A stretch of DNA of 64,000 nucleotides. Origin: Desulfarculaceae bacterium. Its GTDB lineage: Bacteria > Desulfobacterota > Desulfarculia > Desulfarculales > Desulfarculaceae. The position numbers were made by a program, and so were the translations under genes. The DNA lies in contig JAIPEN010000001.1 of NCBI GenBank assembly GCA_021737145.1, positions 372,001-436,000 on the forward strand, read 5' to 3'. Positions 33,191 through 42,316 of this stretch are shown here, piece after piece; the stretch's first letter is position 1, and every line of letters starts with the position of its first letter. Below the pieces are notes generated by a model, which had not been told where the DNA came from, did no database searches, and was given only the letters and a program-made list of their open reading frames with translations.

Positions 33191-34888
33191 ATGCCTGACG
33201 AACAACGCCTCAACCGCGGCCTGTTGAGCCAGCTTCTCGCCTGGAAGGGTTTCAAGGTATCCGACCAGCGCGGCGAGCAGATCATCAGCGAAATATCCCT
33301 GGGCTCCACCCCGGCCCTGGGCTACTACGCCCTTATCTCGGCCGCCTCGCTCATCGCCAGCCTGGGCCTGGTGGCCAACAGCGCGGCGGTGGTGATCGGG
33401 GCCATGCTGGTTTCGCCCCTGATGACCCCCATCTTCGGCATGGCCCTGGGCATGGTGCGCGGCGACACCCCCCTGCTCTCCCACGCCTTCCGGGCCGAGT
33501 TCGGCGGGGTGTTTTTGGCCGTGGCCTTTGGCGCGATCTTCGGCTCGCTGCCCGTGGTGCAAGACGTGACCAGCGAGATGCTCTCGCGCACCTACCCCAC
33601 CCTGCTGGATCTTTTGGTGGCGGTCTTTGCCGGGCTGGCCGGCACCCTGGCCGTGTTGGACGAACGCATCAGCCCGGTGCTGCCGGGCGTGGCCATCTCC
33701 ACGGCCATCGTGCCCCCCCTGTCCACCTGCGGCCTGTGCATCGCCATGGGCTCCTTTGCCGGGGCATGGGGGGCCTTTTTGCTTTTCGCGGCCAACTTCC
33801 TGGCCATCCTGCTGGTCTCGGCCCTGGCCTTCATCATCTCCGGCCTGGCCCGGAGCCGCGGCCAGATAACCCGCAAGCAGCTTTTACGCCGCCTCATCTT
33901 CACCGGCCTGGGCTTCGCGGTGGTGGCGGTGGTGCTCACCAACACCCTGGCCACCATGCTGGAGCAGCGCCAGCGCAGCAAGATCATCGACCAGGTCTTT
34001 GCCGAGGCCCTGCGCAGCGAGCCCACCACCTCCCTGGTGCGGGCCCAGCACAAGGAGATCAAGGGCAAGCTGCACGTGTTGGCCGTGGTGCGCACCCCCA
34101 AGGTCTTCCCCCCGGACCGGGTGGGCCGCATGCAGGGCCGGATCGCGGACAGGACGAATATCCCGGTGATCCTGGTGGTGCGCAACGCCCTGTCCAAGGA
34201 CGTATCCTCCACCGGCACCACCAGCGCGGTGGTCAACCCCACCCTGGACGGCCGACTGTTCAGCGAAAAGGTGGACCCCGGGGTGCGGCGCATCCAGGCC
34301 TCGGAGCAGATACTCCGGGAGATGTTCTCCACCCGGCCCCACCTGCTGCTCATGGACGTGGACCTGCTGCATTTGGACGGCGAACCGGTGATCCTGGCCT
34401 CGGTGCAGACCCCCCGCCCCCTGCTGGCCCAGGAAGTCGCCGAGTTCGAGGCCGCCATCCAGAAGCGCCTGAACCAGCCCGACCTGCGCCTGCTGGTGCA
34501 GTGCCAGGTGCCGGTCGACGTGACCTCGCGGGGGCGCATCCTGCTGAGCGGGGCCCACTTCGGAATCCGAGACCCCAAGGCGGTGCAGGTGGCCAAGCTG
34601 GCCCGCCAGGCCCTGGAGGCCTCGGGGCTGTATCACGCCACCAACCTGGACGCGGCCTGGGACCATGACCGCTGGCAGGTGCGGGCCGAGGTGTTCGGCC
34701 CCACGGTGATCAGCCCCCAGCAGATCAAGCAGGCCGAGCAAAAGGTGGCCGCCCGAATGGGCCAGCCGGTGCGCCTGCTGGCCTGGTCCAAGGCCGAGTT
34801 GGTGGTCACCGACCGCCGCTCCCTGGCCCGGGACGACTTCGCCCGCGAGCGCCACAAGGCCCGCGCCCAGGCGGCTCCCGCCAAATAG
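33191..34888 (+). CDS. DUF389 (TIGR00341-like) multi-pass membrane protein
   Basis: 565 aa. Residues about 40-245 form five or six hydrophobic helices with the family motif NSAAVVIGAMLVSPLMTPI and GLAGTLAVLDE and VAISTAIVPPLSTCGL. A soluble C-terminal region of about 300 residues is unusually long and may be a regulatory domain. Function of the family is unknown. Confidence 0.85.
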   Translation: MPDEQRLNRGLLSQLLAWKGFKVSDQRGEQIISEISLGSTPALGYYALISAASLIASLGLVANSAAVVIGAMLVSPLMTPIFGMALGMVRGDTPLLSHAFRAEFGGVFLAVAFGAIFGSLPVVQDVTSEMLSRTYPTLLDLLVAVFAGLAGTLAVLDERISPVLPGVAISTAIVPPLSTCGLCIAMGSFAGAWGAFLLFAANFLAILLVSALAFIISGLARSRGQITRKQLLRRLIFTGLGFAVVAVVLTNTLATMLEQRQRSKIIDQVFAEALRSEPTTSLVRAQHKEIKGKLHVLAVVRTPKVFPPDRVGRMQGRIADRTNIPVILVVRNALSKDVSSTGTTSAVVNPTLDGRLFSEKVDPGVRRIQASEQILREMFSTRPHLLLMDVDLLHLDGEPVILASVQTPRPLLAQEVAEFEAAIQKRLNQPDLRLLVQCQVPVDVTSRGRILLSGAHFGIRDPKAVQVAKLARQALEASGLYHATNLDAAWDHDRWQVRAEVFGPTVISPQQIKQAEQKVAARMGQPVRLLAWSKAELVVTDRRSLARDDFARERHKARAQAAPAK

Positions 34889-34900
34889 CCTAAACCTGTT

Positions 34901-35419
34901 CTAGAGTGCTTCGAATTTCTTGGGATCAGCCTTGCGCTGGGGCTGGACTTCCTGGGCCGGAGGCTTTTCGGCCGCCTCGGCCGAGGGAGGCGACAGGATG
35001 GAGCCGCTCTTTTTTTCGGCCGGCGCGGGGGCGGGGGCGGCCTTGGCCGCGGGCGCCTTTTGCGCTGCCTTGGGCTTGGCCGTGGCCGGGCTCACCGGTT
35101 TGGAGGACAGGGCCGCCGCGGGCAGCCAGCCTTCCACTCCCCGGCTCTCCACCTTCACCTTGCTCCAGCCGCGCACATCGCCGGTGAGCTTGACCGCCTT
35201 GTCACCCTTGAGGGCATAGCCCCGCTCGCTGGAGGTGCGGTCGGGCCGGGAGTAGAGCTTGCTCTGGCGCTTTACGAAGTATTCTTCCTGGGCCAGGGCA
35301 TGGTAGCCCTTTTCCAGCCCGGTGCTCACGCTGGCGCAGCCAGAGGCCAGGGCCATGGCCCAGAGCAGGGCCAAGCTCAGCAACCAAAGGCCGCGCGGAC
35401 CGGCGGTGATGGGGCTCAT
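34901..35419 (-). CDS. Lipoprotein with an SH3-like domain
   Basis: 172 aa from the ATG at 35419 with GGGAGA upstream. The lipobox is LASGC. Residues about 50-105 resemble a bacterial SH3 domain (SKLYSRPDRTSSERGYALKG, GWSKVKV, GWLP). The last 60 residues are a Pro-Ala-Lys-rich, low-complexity tail suited to spanning the periplasm or binding cell wall. Role unknown. Confidence 0.75.
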   Translation of the reverse strand: MSPITAGPRGLWLLSLALLWAMALASGCASVSTGLEKGYHALAQEEYFVKRQSKLYSRPDRTSSERGYALKGDKAVKLTGDVRGWSKVKVESRGVEGWLPAAALSSKPVSPATAKPKAAQKAPAAKAAPAPAPAEKKSGSILSPPSAEAAEKPPAQEVQPQRKADPKKFEAL

Positions 35420-35533
35420 TTCGTTCTCCCGGAATGGGCCTATCATAGCCGAAAACCCGCCTCCATGACCAGGGTTTTAGGTCCGCCCCGGGGAAGATTG
35501 ACCCGTCCCCGGCCAGGAGTTAATATGGTGAAA

Positions 35534-35561
35534 TTGACAATTAACCCCTTAATCATGCAAT
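35534..35561 (+). promoter_or_regulatory. Predicted sigma-70 promoter of the 35587 lipoprotein
   Basis: TTGACA, 16 bp, TGCAAT, inside an AT-rich patch. Confidence 0.45.
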
Positions 35562-35586
35562 CCAAAGACAACGAGGAAAGCCAATC

Positions 35587-35799
35587 ATGCGCAAGACCAT
35601 CTCTCTGCTCATCGGCCTGAGTTTGCTGTTCACCTTGGGCCTGGCCAGCCTGCCCGGCTGCGGCGGGGCCGACGTGAAGACCCAAACCACCACCGTTTCC
35701 GAAGGCCAGCAGCTCATCGATCTGCAGAAGGCCTACAAGTCCGGGGCCATCACCAAAGAGCAGTACGATGACCAGAAGCAGAAAATCCTGGACCGCTGA
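35587..35799 (+). CDS. Small lipoprotein with a SHOCT-like C-terminus
   Basis: 70 aa. A signal peptide of about 24 residues ends in the lipobox LPGC. The C-terminus LIDLQKAYKSGAITKEQYDD matches the short SHOCT motif. GAGGAAAG precedes the ATG. A strong terminator follows. Confidence 0.85.
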   Translation: MRKTISLLIGLSLLFTLGLASLPGCGGADVKTQTTTVSEGQQLIDLQKAYKSGAITKEQYDDQKQKILDR

Positions 35800-35834
35800 T
35801 CCTGACGGCGCGGCCGCCGTACAGCGGGCATAAA

Positions 35835-35874
35835 AATCCGGGGCCTGGCCATGTGGCCGGGCCCCGGATTTTTT
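35835..35874. terminator. Bidirectional rho-independent terminator
   Basis: Eleven-bp stem AATCCGGGGCC / GGCCCCGGATT, with TTTTTT on the right and AAAAA on the left. It serves both convergent genes. Confidence 0.9.
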
Positions 35875-35889
35875 GGGCGAAGCCGGCGC

Positions 35890-36303
35890 CTAGAGCACGC
35901 CTTGTTCGTTTTCATATACATTGGCAATGCAGCACAAGAAGGCCCCGGGCTTGTCGCTCAGGTTCTTCATGCCATGGGCCTCCAGGGAGGGGATGTAGAT
36001 GCTCGAGCCCGGACCGCAGAGCTTGGTCTCGATGAGCTCGTCGCTCTCCGAATCATAGGCGTAGCACTCGAACTCGCCTTCCAGGATGTACATGGTCTGG
36101 TGATAGAAGTGATTGTGAATGGGTATCTCGCCGCCTGGCTGGGCCGTGAAGAGACGGAGGCCGTACTCGGGATAGCCGTGGCCGTCATCGCCGCACTTGG
36201 ACAGCCAGCGCACGCTGACGCCCTTCACCTCGTACATCTTGCCCCGGTAGGGGAACTCCTTGATGACGACGTCTTCCACATCCAGGGCCTTGATGGTTTC
36301 CAT
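35890..36303 (-). CDS. Cupin-domain protein
   Basis: 137 aa. Motif 1 is IPIHNHFYHQTMYILEGEFE and motif 2 is GPGSSIYIPSLEAHGM, a full set of cupin metal ligands (two His, Glu, His). Unrelated in detail to the cupin at 24376. No signal peptide. It lies downstream of ftsH but 30 bp apart, so could be co-transcribed. Substrate unknown. Confidence 0.85.
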   Translation of the reverse strand: METIKALDVEDVVIKEFPYRGKMYEVKGVSVRWLSKCGDDGHGYPEYGLRLFTAQPGGEIPIHNHFYHQTMYILEGEFECYAYDSESDELIETKLCGPGSSIYIPSLEAHGMKNLSDKPGAFLCCIANVYENEQGVL

Positions 36304-36333
36304 GTTGGGTAGCTGCTCCTCGCTATTGTTCGC

Positions 36334-38241
36334 TCAGGCGTCCGGGCCGGCCGGATGGCTGCCCAGGGTGCTTTTGTCGTCCCCGGGCCGGTCGGGCTTT
36401 TCGGCGTCCAGTCGGGCCACCTGCTCCTCGACCTCCTCGCCTTCCACCTTGCCGATCAGCTCGCGGAACTGGGGCTCGTCCAGCACCTCCACATCCAACA
36501 GCTTGACGGCCACCTTTTCCAGCAGATCGCGGTGCTGGCTCAGCAGGTTTTCCACGTGCTGCTCGCGGTCTTCCATGAAGCGCCGGAGCTCCTCGTCCAG
36601 GGCGGCGGCGGTGGCCTCGGAAAACTCGTTGGGCTGCGGGGCAAAGGCCGAGTCCTGGGGTATGAACACCGGCTGACCGCGCCGGGCGTAGGTCACCGGC
36701 CCCAGGGTGTTGCCCATGCCGTACTGGGTGAGCATGGCCAGCACCAGGTCCGTGGCCCTTTGCAGGTCGTTGGCCGCGCCGGTGCTCACCTCGCCGAAGA
36801 TGATGCGCTCGGCCACCCGGCCGCCCAGCATCACATCCACCTTGCCCTGCAGCTCGCTCTGGGCCATGAGGTAGCGGTCCTCGGTGGGGCGCTGCTCGGT
36901 GTAGCCCAGGGCGGCGATGCCCCGGGGGATGATGGATATCTTGTGAACCTTGTCGGCCTTGGGGGTGAAGGAGGCCACCAGGGCGTGCCCGGTCTCGTGA
37001 TAGGCCACCCGTTTCTTTTCCTCCGAGTTGATCACCCGGTTCTTCTTTTCCAGGCCGCCCACGATGCGGTCCACCGCCTCCTCCAGGTCGGCCATGGTCA
37101 CCTCGTCGCGGTTGGCCCGCGCGGCCAACAGGGCCCCCTCGTTGAGGATGTTCTCCAGGTCCGCGCCGGACAGGCCCGGGGTTCGCTGGGCCAGCACCTT
37201 CAGGTCCACGTCATCACCCAGGGAGATGCGCTTGGCGTGCACCTCCAAGATGGCGATGCGGCCGTTCAGGTCCGGCTTGTCCACCAGCACCTGGCGGTCG
37301 AAGCGCCCGGCCCTGAGGAGGGCGGGGTCCAGGATCTCGGGGCGGTTGGTGGCGGCCATGATGATCACCCCGGCGCGGGGGTCGAAGCCGTCCATCTCCA
37401 CCAAAAGCTGCTGCAAGGTCTGCTCGCGCTCGTCGTGCCCGCCCATGGAGCCCATGCCCCGGGCCTTGCCCAGGGCGTCCAGCTCGTCGATGAACACGAT
37501 GCAGGGCGCCTTATCCCGAGCCTGCTTGAACAGGTCGCGCACCCGGGCCGCGCCCATGCCCACGAACAGCTCCACGAACTCGGAGCCGCTTATGGAAAAG
37601 AAAGGCACCCCCGCCTCGCCGGCCACCGCCCGCGACAGCAACGTCTTGCCGGTGCCCGGAGGGCCCACCAAAAGCACGCCCTTGGGCATGCGCCCCCCCA
37701 AACGGGTGAATTTGTCGGGGGTGCGCAAAAACTGCACCACCTCCTCCAGCTCCTCCTTGGCCTCGTCCACCCCGGCCACGTCCTCGAAGCGGGTGGGTAT
37801 GTCCTCCTCGGCGTAGACCTTGGCCTTGTTGCCGGCAAAGCTCATCACCCCCTGGCCCGGCCCCATGCGCTTCATCATGAAGTACCAGATGCCCAAAAAC
37901 AGGAACACCGGCACCATCCAGGAAAAGAGGCTGCGCAGGAAGGTGGACTCCACCTCGCCCCGGAACTCGATCTGGTGGCCTTGCAGCTCCTTGGCCAGGT
38001 CCGGAGTGACCCGCACCGTATTGAAGCTGATCTCCTTGCCGCTGCTGTCGAGCATCTTTCCGGTGATGCGTTCCTTGCCAATGGCGATCTCTTTCACCTT
38101 GTCGGAGCGCACCTGGTTGAGGAACTCGCTGTAGGGAATCTGCTTGGGCCCGATCTGGGCGGAGATGAGGTTGTTCAGGATGAGCACGAACCATATGCCC
38201 AACAGCACGTACCAGATTGAAAATTTATGGTGCTTTTCCAC
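36334..38241 (-). CDS. ftsH: ATP-dependent zinc metalloprotease FtsH
   Basis: 635 aa. Two N-terminal membrane helices (about 9-28 and 107-126) flank a periplasmic domain. The AAA domain has Walker A GPPGTGKT near 196, Walker B IVFIDELDA and the second-region FDRQVLVDKPD. The protease site is HETGH near 413. The hexamer degrades unneeded membrane and short-lived cytoplasmic proteins. Length is normal. Confidence 0.96.
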   Translation of the reverse strand: MEKHHKFSIWYVLLGIWFVLILNNLISAQIGPKQIPYSEFLNQVRSDKVKEIAIGKERITGKMLDSSGKEISFNTVRVTPDLAKELQGHQIEFRGEVESTFLRSLFSWMVPVFLFLGIWYFMMKRMGPGQGVMSFAGNKAKVYAEEDIPTRFEDVAGVDEAKEELEEVVQFLRTPDKFTRLGGRMPKGVLLVGPPGTGKTLLSRAVAGEAGVPFFSISGSEFVELFVGMGAARVRDLFKQARDKAPCIVFIDELDALGKARGMGSMGGHDEREQTLQQLLVEMDGFDPRAGVIIMAATNRPEILDPALLRAGRFDRQVLVDKPDLNGRIAILEVHAKRISLGDDVDLKVLAQRTPGLSGADLENILNEGALLAARANRDEVTMADLEEAVDRIVGGLEKKNRVINSEEKKRVAYHETGHALVASFTPKADKVHKISIIPRGIAALGYTEQRPTEDRYLMAQSELQGKVDVMLGGRVAERIIFGEVSTGAANDLQRATDLVLAMLTQYGMGNTLGPVTYARRGQPVFIPQDSAFAPQPNEFSEATAAALDEELRRFMEDREQHVENLLSQHRDLLEKVAVKLLDVEVLDEPQFRELIGKVEGEEVEEQVARLDAEKPDRPGDDKSTLGSHPAGPDA

Positions 38242-38373
38242 CAGACACCTTTCCCTCTGCCGCGCGGGGAGCGCGTGAGTGGCCGGGAGCGTCCATCGGT
38301 AGGGTCAAAGAGCGATCAAATGCTTGTAATCAGGTTACTGTGGGGTTGAATAACGGTCAAGGGCGGCCGGGTT

Positions 38374-39567
38374 TCACTCCCGGCGTCCCCACACCCCGTA
38401 CACCGGGTCCGAGGCGGGATACTCGCCGTGGTGCCGGTCGTCGGCGGGCCGGGGCCAGCCCCGCGCGCTCAGGGTGGCCAAATCGCCGAAGCGGCCGGTC
38501 TCCAAAAAGTAGTCCAGGACCAGGCCCATCTTCTCGAAGTCGTGCAGCTCTTTCCAGACCCGCACCGCCTTGGGCGGGAAGAAGCGGTTGCTGAAGGTCA
38601 CGGCAAGCACCCCGCCCGGGGCCAGCACCCGGGCCAGGTCGGCGAAGACCTCGCGGGGCTGGTTCAGGTATTCCACGCTGGCGGTGCAGACGACCGCGTC
38701 GAAGCTGTCATCGTCAAAAGGCAGGCGGGGCTCGGCGTTGAGGTCATGAATCACCCGGCCGTCCAGAGCCGGGTTGGCCGCCATCTCGTCCAAATTCAGG
38801 CCCAGGCCCGTCACCCCGCCCAGCTCCAGGCCGGCGGGCAGATGGCTCTGATAAGCGGCCATCAGGTCCAGCACCCGGTTTCCCGGCTGCAGCAGCTCGC
38901 CGTACAGCGCGGCGATATGGGCGCTGGCCTGGGAATCCAGGTGCCCCACCAGGCGCGGCTTTTCGTAAAAATCAATGTCCGGGGCCTCGTCGTCGCGCAA
39001 CAGGGCGTCGCCGCCCCAGAAATCGGTGGGCTGGCCCTCGGCCCGGGCCTGCATGCCCGGCCCGGTGCACAGGCGGCTTATCCAGTCGATGCTGCGGCCG
39101 GTGAGCTCCTGCTCGTCCAGGCTGGGCTGTTCCACGGTCACAGTCAGGGTCAGCTCATGCCCGGCCAGGGGGTGGTTCAGGTCCAGGGCAAAGCCCTCGT
39201 TCTCCCCCCGCAGGCAACGGAAGGGCTCCAGGCTTCCCGGAGCCACGCCAGGCACCCCGCTCAGCAGGCGGCGGGGATAAAAGCGCCCCGCCCGGGGTTG
39301 GATCTCGCCGCCGGCAAAGGCGTTCCAGGGCGCGGTGCGCACCAGGCCCGTGCTGGGCTCGGGCACCGACTCGGCCGGGGTGAGGGTCTGCTCGATGACC
39401 GCGCTCTGTTCCTGGCCCGCCAGCTCGGCCAGCAAGCGGGGAGGCAGGATATCGCCCCAAAGGTCCACCGGCGCGCGCAACCGCTCACAATGGGCCGCCT
39501 CGCCGCTGGTCCAGGCCAGCTCCAGGATCAGGCCGGCCGCGCCCTTGCCGTCCACCACCGGGTTCAT
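38374..39567 (-). CDS. Fusion of an FKBP/SlyD-like domain and a SAM-dependent methyltransferase
   Basis: 397 aa. The first half contains LDLNHPLAGHELTLTVTV at residues 128-145, very like the conserved signature of SlyD-type FKBP prolyl isomerases. Residues about 215-330 form a class I methyltransferase: NRVLDLMAAYQSH, an LPFDDDSFDAVVCTASVEYL motif and VLAPGGVLAVTFSN. The partner might be a methyltransferase working on newly folded proteins. It overlaps the yceI stop/start region by four bases at its 5' end. Confidence 0.8.
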   Translation of the reverse strand: MNPVVDGKGAAGLILELAWTSGEAAHCERLRAPVDLWGDILPPRLLAELAGQEQSAVIEQTLTPAESVPEPSTGLVRTAPWNAFAGGEIQPRAGRFYPRRLLSGVPGVAPGSLEPFRCLRGENEGFALDLNHPLAGHELTLTVTVEQPSLDEQELTGRSIDWISRLCTGPGMQARAEGQPTDFWGGDALLRDDEAPDIDFYEKPRLVGHLDSQASAHIAALYGELLQPGNRVLDLMAAYQSHLPAGLELGGVTGLGLNLDEMAANPALDGRVIHDLNAEPRLPFDDDSFDAVVCTASVEYLNQPREVFADLARVLAPGGVLAVTFSNRFFPPKAVRVWKELHDFEKMGLVLDYFLETGRFGDLATLSARGWPRPADDRHHGEYPASDPVYGVWGRRE

Positions 39568-40163
39568 TGCGGCCGCACCAGTTCCAGGTGAATGAACATC
39601 ACCACCGTGTTGCCCACCACGCCCATGTTGTAGTACTTGCCGGTGCCCACGTGGTAGTCCAGGCGCTCGATGCTGAACTGGGAGCGGAAGCCGGCCACCA
39701 GGGAGCCCTTTTTCATGGGGTTGGGCTTGGAGCCCAGATATTCGAAGACCAGAGTCACCGGCCGGGTCACGTCCTTGACCGTGAGACGGCCCTTGACCGC
39801 GAAATGATCCTTGTCCCGCGCCTGGAATCCGGTGCTCACGAAGCGGATGTGGGGATAGCGCTTCACGTCAAAGAACTCGGGGCCCTTGAGGTGATTGTCC
39901 CGGGGGGCGATGTCCGTGTCCAGGCTGGCCGTGTCGATGGTCAGCTCCACCTTGCTGCCCGCCAGGTTGTCGGGGCTGTAGCGCACCTTGCCGCCGAACT
40001 TCTTGAAGCGTCCCATGACCGGGGCAAAGACGTGCTTTACCTGAAAGATGATCTGGCAGTGGGCCATGTCGAACTGCCAGGCGGGCGCGGCCTCGGCGGC
40101 CATGGCGGGCGCGGCCAGGGCCAAAACGGCAACCAGGGCCAGCAGGGGGAAAAGTCGTTTCAT
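39564..40163 (-). CDS. YceI-family periplasmic protein
   Basis: 199 aa with a clear signal peptide (about residues 1-22). The lipocalin-like YceI pattern is present: WQFDMAHCQIIFQVKHV, MGRFKKFGGKV, VELTIDTASLDT and HLKGPEFFDVKRYP. It likely binds a lipid-like, possibly isoprenoid ligand. First gene of a two-gene operon with the FKBP/methyltransferase fusion. Confidence 0.92.
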   Translation of the reverse strand: MKRLFPLLALVAVLALAAPAMAAEAAPAWQFDMAHCQIIFQVKHVFAPVMGRFKKFGGKVRYSPDNLAGSKVELTIDTASLDTDIAPRDNHLKGPEFFDVKRYPHIRFVSTGFQARDKDHFAVKGRLTVKDVTRPVTLVFEYLGSKPNPMKKGSLVAGFRSQFSIERLDYHVGTGKYYNMGVVGNTVVMFIHLELVRPQ

Positions 40164-40241
40164 GATTTATCTCCCGAGAGAAAATTCAACCCATATGTAC
40201 AAATTATGAGGCCTGAGGCGGCCTAACGCCAGGGAAGCAAG

Positions 40242-41570
40242 CTATGAAGCCACCGCCCGCACGAACAGGAAGCAGTCGCGGTCGGCCCGGCCCAGGTAGC
40301 AGGCCGCCAGATTGGCGTACCAGGCCGCGCAGGGGCTGGCCGTATCCGAGGACCACAGCCGGTCCTGCAAGGGGTCCAGCAGGGGCGGGGCGCAGTCATG
40401 GCCCGGCAGGGGGGGCAGGGCCAGCAGGGTCATCAGCTCGGCAATGGTGGGCAGGCGCCAGCCCTGGCGTCCGCCCAGGCGGCGCAGGTTCAGGGCCGCG
40501 AGATAGGCCGCGGCCTGCTCGTGGGTCAGGGGCTGGGGCGAGCCGCCCCGCTGCCATAACAGGCCGCTGTCCGGGTCGCGCACCACGCCCTGCCCTGCTT
40601 CGGCCAGGCGGCGGGGCCACCAAACCAGGGGCCGCATGAGTCCGTCCAAGCCCAGGGACTCCCGCGCTTCGGCCAGGCGCACCCGCATGGGCTGGCTGCG
40701 GGGCGGGGCGCCGGGCGCGGCGGCTGGGGGCGCGGGCGGCTCCGGCAGGGCGCAGGCCGCCTCCTTGCGCGCCTCCCAGTCCACGGCCAGCTCCTCCAGG
40801 GCCCCAGCCATGGCTTGGGTGTCGGCAAAGCGCCCGTCCGGTCGGGTGGCCAGGGCCTTGGCGAAAAAGGCGTCCCAGGCCGCGTTTGCCTCTTGGCGCA
40901 GGTCCGAGGCCGCCTGGCCCTCTCCGGACAAGCGGCCGGTTAGCAATCGGAACAGGCTCACGCCCAAGGAGTAGAGGTCCGCCCGTGGGTCCACGCCCAG
41001 GGGGTCGCTCTCCAGCTCCGGGGCGGCATAGGCCGGCGAGCCCAGCACCAGGTTGGGCGGCCCGGTCAGGCGCTCGCCGTGGCGGTGGCTCAGGCCCAGG
41101 TCGCCCAGGCGCAGGGTGTCGTCGTCGGCCAGCATGAGGTTGCCCGGCTTTAGGTCGCGGTGCACCACCCCCGCCCCGTGCAGCACCGCCAGCCCTTCCA
41201 AGGCCTGGGCTCCCCAGGCCAGCACCTGCTCCACGGCCAGGGGCCGGGTGGGGTCTTCCACACGGGGCCCCTCGCCGATGACCTCGGCCAGGCTCAGACA
41301 GTGGTGATCCATGAGGTAATAAACCGGCTCGCCGGCATGCACCTGGTGCACCCGCACCAGGCGTGGATGCTTGAGCTCGGCCAGGGTGGCGGCCTCGTCC
41401 AGAAAACGGGCGCGCAACTCATCCACCGGCAACAGGGCGGCCAGCTCGGCCCGGGGCGCAAAGAGCTTCAGGGCGCGCATGGGACCCAGGTCGTGGCGCA
41501 CCTTGAATACCCGGGACATGCCCCCCCGGCCCAAGAAGCCCATCACCTGGTATTTGCCTATGCTCTTCAC
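40242..41570 (-). CDS. Serine/threonine protein kinase with a C-terminal DUF1566 domain
   Basis: 442 aa. The glycine loop is GFLGRGGMSRVFKV (11-24), with lysine K35, catalytic HRDLKPGN near 136 and a DLG in place of DFG. A proline-rich linker (about 275-295) leads to residues about 318-440 with DPDSGLLWQ, GWRLPTIAELMTL and LWSSD, the DUF1566 pattern. No membrane helix, so unlike PknB it is cytoplasmic. Six bases downstream of a phosphoesterase gene, forming a possible kinase/phosphatase pair. Confidence 0.88.
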   Translation of the reverse strand: MKSIGKYQVMGFLGRGGMSRVFKVRHDLGPMRALKLFAPRAELAALLPVDELRARFLDEAATLAELKHPRLVRVHQVHAGEPVYYLMDHHCLSLAEVIGEGPRVEDPTRPLAVEQVLAWGAQALEGLAVLHGAGVVHRDLKPGNLMLADDDTLRLGDLGLSHRHGERLTGPPNLVLGSPAYAAPELESDPLGVDPRADLYSLGVSLFRLLTGRLSGEGQAASDLRQEANAAWDAFFAKALATRPDGRFADTQAMAGALEELAVDWEARKEAACALPEPPAPPAAAPGAPPRSQPMRVRLAEARESLGLDGLMRPLVWWPRRLAEAGQGVVRDPDSGLLWQRGGSPQPLTHEQAAAYLAALNLRRLGGRQGWRLPTIAELMTLLALPPLPGHDCAPPLLDPLQDRLWSSDTASPCAAWYANLAACYLGRADRDCFLFVRAVAS

Positions 41571-41576
41571 GGCGGG

Positions 41577-42305
41577 CTATTGCAAACGGCGGGCATTGAA
41601 TTCGGGCAGGCCCTTGTCCAGGATCTTGTCCACCGTGGCCTGCACGTCGTACTTCACGCAACGCACCTCGATATCGCCGGCCTGGTCGTCCACGATCACG
41701 TACTTGGCCCGGGGGTCGCCGTCGCGGGGCTGGCCCACCGCGCCGGTGTTTATCAGGTAGCGCGCATCCTCTTGCAAGGCGTGCCTGCCCTCCTCGAGCC
41801 CCAGGCGTTCGACATGGCCTTCCTGGTCTATGCGGGCCATGGCCAGTTCATGGGTGTGGCCCACCAGGCACCAGGGCTCGGGGATGCGGTTCATGCGCTG
41901 GACGATCTCCGCCCGCCCCAGCTCAAAGTAGTACTTGGTGACCGAGGCGGGCGGCGCGCCGTGCACCAGGCGGCAGGAACCCAACACCAGAAAGAGGGGC
42001 AGACCAGCCAGCCAGGCCAGGGACTCCTGGCTGAGCATGGCGCCCACCTGCTCCAGGGAGCGGCGGGCGGTGGAGTTGAACCAGGCCAGAGTCAGCTTGT
42101 CGCTCAGGCCCAGCTCGTGGTTGCCCATGACCGTGGGCAGCTTCAGCTCGCGGGCCAGGCGCACGCACTCCTCCGGGTCGGGGCCATAGCCCACCACGTC
42201 GCCCAATAGCACGGTGTGCTCCACCTTCTGCCCTTGCAGATCGGCCAGCACCGCCCGGAAGGCCTCCAGGTTGCCGTGCACGTCGCTGAGAGCCGCCAAA
42301 CGCAT
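41577..42305 (-). CDS. Metallophosphoesterase (calcineurin-like family)
   Basis: 242 aa. Motifs SDVHGN (D8, H10), LGDVVGYGP, MGNHE and GHTH bind two metals. Related to YfcE and small PPP-like phosphatases; may hydrolyse phosphoproteins or small phosphodiesters. It lies between the GT9 and the kinase gene in one operon. Confidence 0.9.
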   Translation of the reverse strand: MRLAALSDVHGNLEAFRAVLADLQGQKVEHTVLLGDVVGYGPDPEECVRLARELKLPTVMGNHELGLSDKLTLAWFNSTARRSLEQVGAMLSQESLAWLAGLPLFLVLGSCRLVHGAPPASVTKYYFELGRAEIVQRMNRIPEPWCLVGHTHELAMARIDQEGHVERLGLEEGRHALQEDARYLINTGAVGQPRDGDPRAKYVIVDDQAGDIEVRCVKYDVQATVDKILDKGLPEFNARRLQ

Positions 42306-42316
42306 GTCTTAAATTA

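Noticed and set aside
38242..38373. Possible heat-shock sigma-32 promoter before ftsH (CTTGAC ... CCCCAC on the minus strand).
   Set aside because: The spacing between the two boxes is about 9-10 bp, too short for a sigma-32 promoter (13-15 bp).
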